Positions 61,607 through 64,000 of a DNA stretch of 64,000 nt are shown here, piece after piece (position 1 is the stretch's first letter; each line of letters starts with the position of its first letter). This DNA comes from Teratosphaeria epicoccoides. Lineage: Eukaryota; Ascomycota; Dothideomycetes; Mycosphaerellales; Teratosphaeriaceae. A program made the position numbers and the translations under genes. Below the pieces are notes generated by a model. That model worked only from the letters and a program-made list of their open reading frames with translations. It had not been told where the DNA came from and did no database searches. The DNA lies in contig JADDMT010000024.1 of NCBI GenBank assembly GCA_021401465.1, positions 186,001 to 250,000 on the forward strand. The letters are read 5' to 3'.

Positions 61607-62224
61607 GAGCTGACTTGTCGCCCATCATGAGCGTCCACGCCCAGTAGTGGTCCTCTTTACTGTAGACTCCGATAGATAGATTCCATGCTCGCGCGTCATC
61701 TCCTCTACTTCTGTGGTGCTCGCCGTCTCTACAGATGATGTCGGCAACATGCCGTTCTGGCTTGCTTGGCGAATCGTCTGCCGTTGATTTGAACATACAA
61801 ATAGTTGGAAGCCAATGGCGCCTCGGTGTGTCGATGTTTCCCTCAACGGTTGATCGCGAGAGGCACCGACTTCGGGCAAATTCGAAGATGCAACATGGAC
61901 TTTACCGAAAATGCAGCTATCTTTCTTCACTCACTCGACTTATTCGTTTCCAGGTTGAGTCTCCTGCGAACGCGCAGTATGAATGCGTGATAAGAGCTTC
62001 GACCTTGCCCAGCGGACGAAAATTCTGTCGTCGAAGCATTCTTGGTCGTCATGCAAACGCTGTATGTAGCGTCGAACGAAAGCCTTGGCTGATGTACGAC
62101 CAGGGTGACCGCCCTTGGCGTGGAGCAGCTCCGTCTTCTGGCCACCCTCCTTTAGATGGCGTGCCTCCGGCATTCTTATGAGGCGGGCGCCCCATGTCGT
62201 TTTTCTTTCCGCAGGCTCCTCACT
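61607..62224. promoter_or_regulatory. permease upstream region with GATA motifs
   Basis: 618 bp upstream of the amino-acid permease. It contains CGATAGATAG (two overlapping HGATAR matches) near 61668-61677 and TGATAA near 61988-61993. HGATAR is the binding site of AreA/Nit2-type nitrogen regulators. Such short motifs are common by chance; control of a nitrogen permease by AreA is known in the group but only inferred here. Confidence 0.35.
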
Positions 62225-64000
62225 ATGGACGTCATTGATCAAGGTCAAGGAAATCACTTCGCGATCTCTCCAGAGATCAAAGCTGCACACGAGTATGGTC
62301 GACATGGATTGGCTCCCGCAGTTGCCAAGGCTGGCCGTCTCAGTGATCCAACGGACGCAGAGCATAGCCTCGAACGCGGCCTCTCTGCTCGACAAGTCAG
62401 CATGATTGCAATTGGTGGAGCCATCGGGACTGGACTTATCATAGGTACAGGCTCAGCTCTTGCGAAAGCAGGCCCAGCATCCGTCCTGATCTCCTATACG
62501 ATCGTCGGTATGATCGTTTACGTAGTGATGTGTGCTCTTGGAGAGATGGCGACGTGGCTACCGACTGCTGGAGGCTTTGCACCCTATGCGACAAGATTTG
62601 TTGATCCCGCACTGGGCTTTTCGCTGGGTTATACGTATGCGACCTGCGTCATTGGGGCTGGAGTTGTCGATATTGTGCTGATTGTGATGCAGATACTGGT
62701 TCAAATATCTCGTGGTTGTAAGTATGTGTAGCGTTGTTCTCGACTGTCCAATGACAGCTAATTCTTCGTTCTTCAGACACCCAACCAGCTCACTGCATCA
62801 GCTTTGGTCATTCAGTACTGGTGTCCGCCAGAAAAGGTCAGCCGCTTGTAGACCACTTGATCAAATTCGCCTAACCGGACAGGTAAACAGGTCAATCCAG
62901 GCGTCTTTGTCGCCATCTTCATGTTCACGATCATCGTCATCAATTTCTTGGTACTTGTGGCTTGCCTTCGCAACAACAATCATAAGCTGAGTCTGTCTAG
63001 GGCATACGTTTCTTCGGCGAGATTGAGTTCTGGCTGTCTAGTATAAAGGTTCTGGTCATAGTCGGCCTGATCCTTCTGTGCATAATACTTGCGGCAGGCG
63101 GCGGGCCCGATCATACGGCGACCGGATTTCGATACTGGCACAGTCCAGGCGCCTTTGCGGAGTATCTGACTGGAGGTAGCATTGGACGTTTCCTAGCATT
63201 GTGGTCTGTGATGGTCACCGCCGTGTTCGCTTTCATGGGCACCGAGCTTGTGGGTGTCACAGTTGGTGAAGCCCAAAATCCGCGCAGAAATATCCCAAGG
63301 TATATTTGTTTCGTGTTACTGTCACATCACGATCATATCTGACGTGCTTGCCCCTGTAGAGCGATCCGCTTGACCTTCTGGCGTATCGCCATCTTTTACA
63401 TCCTGTCAGTCTTCCTTCTCGGCATGCTGGTCCCATACAATAGCAAGTACTTGGTATTCGCCAATAAGAAAGCGAACAGCGCATCGGCCAGCCCTTTCGT
63501 GGTTGCGATTAAGATTGCTGGGATACCCATACTTCCGGGGTTTTTGAATGCCTGCATCCTCCTGTTCACCTTCTCGGCCAGCAATAGCGACCTCTATATA
63601 GCGTCTCGCACCATACATGGGCTGGCCATTAACAATCAGGCGCCAGCTTTCCTCGCAATCACCAACAAAAACGGCGTTCCCATCTACGGCCTTGGCCTTT
63701 CATCTCTGTTCTGCTGCTTGGGCTTTATGAGTGTCGCAACCAGTTCGAAGACGGTCTTTGGCTACCTTGTCAATCTGGTCTCTGTCTTTGGACTGCTGAC
63801 CTGGATATCCATCCTAGTTTCTCACATTTATTTCGTTCGCGCGCGGCGAGCTCAGAATGTATCGGACTCATCACTTCGCTACAAGTCGCCTTTCGGACTT
63901 TGGGGCTCTGGGACTGCTCTTGTCTTCTGCTGCATCATTGCGCTCACTAAGAATTTCAGCGTGTTCCACGGGAAGTTCGACTACAAGAACTTCATCACGG
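62225..64000 (+). CDS. amino-acid permease, YAT family (partial; one apparent frameshift)
   Basis: Plasma-membrane amino-acid:proton symporter, cut by the window end. The N-terminus is MDVIDQGQGNHFAISPE, a polar tail before TM1. TM1 has GLSARQVSMIAIGGAIGTG, the family signature. Exons: 62225-62717, 62777-62836, 62891-62950, 63001-63299 and 63360 onward; introns GT..AG. In exon 1 the frame shifts near 62693: reading ATGCAG, skipping one A, then TACTGGTTCAAATAT restores the family motif QYWFKYLVV before the first donor, so an extra base is inferred. Afterwards the frame is clean: TPNQLTASALVIQYWCPPEK, VNPGVFVAIFMFTIIVINFL, IRFFGEIEFWLSSIKVLVI, FMGTELVGVTVGEAQNPRRN, PAFLAITNKNGVPIYGLGL and further TM segments to FHGKFDYKNF. 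Either a young pseudogene or a sequencing error. Confidence 0.85.

Overview
This window is nuclear DNA of a filamentous ascomycete, most likely a dothideomycete (Capnodiales/Mycosphaerellales or a related black fungus; this placement is inference). Genes are moderately GC-rich and carry short 50-64 nt introns with GT..AG ends and CTAAC/CTGAC-like branch points. The protein families are typically fungal: a Cti6-type PHD protein, a Hal4/Sat4-type kinase, a DUF3605 protein, a peroxygenase and a GH55 remnant. No tRNA, rRNA, CRISPR array or intact transposon was seen.

Left and middle part (about 0.5-41 kb): mostly housekeeping genes on both strands. In order these are a small secreted protein, a membrane protein with a spermidine-synthase-like domain, an Aly/REF (Yra1/Mlo3) mRNA export adaptor, haspin kinase, a Ure2/YfcG-like glutathione transferase, a DDX60-like superfamily 2 helicase, a BTB/POZ protein, and a divergent leucine-catabolism pair (isovaleryl-CoA dehydrogenase and the methylcrotonyl-CoA carboxylase beta chain, 178 bp apart). 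They are followed by a frameshifted hypothetical gene, an LRR-like protein, a small conserved protein, a Hal4/Sat4-type kinase, a Cti6-like PHD protein, a DUF3605 protein and NADH-cytochrome b5 reductase. Two long gene-poor gaps (29.1-32.0 and 33.8-36.8 kb) hold only short repeats.

Right part (about 41-64 kb): more accessory in character. It holds a perfect 63-bp G-rich duplication, a decayed GH55 beta-1,3-glucanase, an NmrA-like reductase, an AT-rich island, and a modular 12-cysteine secreted protein with one intron per module. Next come a steryl-ester-hydrolase-type lipase, the COX assembly factor Pet191, a candidate N-myristoylated protein, a disrupted gene, a TM/coiled-coil protein, an 8-cysteine secreted protein and a secreted heme-thiolate peroxygenase. 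The window ends in two nitrogen-uptake genes: a Dur3-type urea transporter pseudogene and a YAT-family amino-acid permease with an apparent one-base insertion that runs off the right edge.

Most notable points: (1) the 12-cysteine secreted protein, in which three modules each carry a phase-0 intron at the equivalent position; (2) the Dur3 pseudogene, where three conserved Trp codons have become TAG, the TpG-to-TpA change expected of repeat-induced point mutation (RIP), with a fourth such change in the GH55 relic; (3) a probable GC-AG intron inside the RRM of the mRNA export adaptor. Exon limits were worked out by eye from splice signals and reading frame; no database search was possible.
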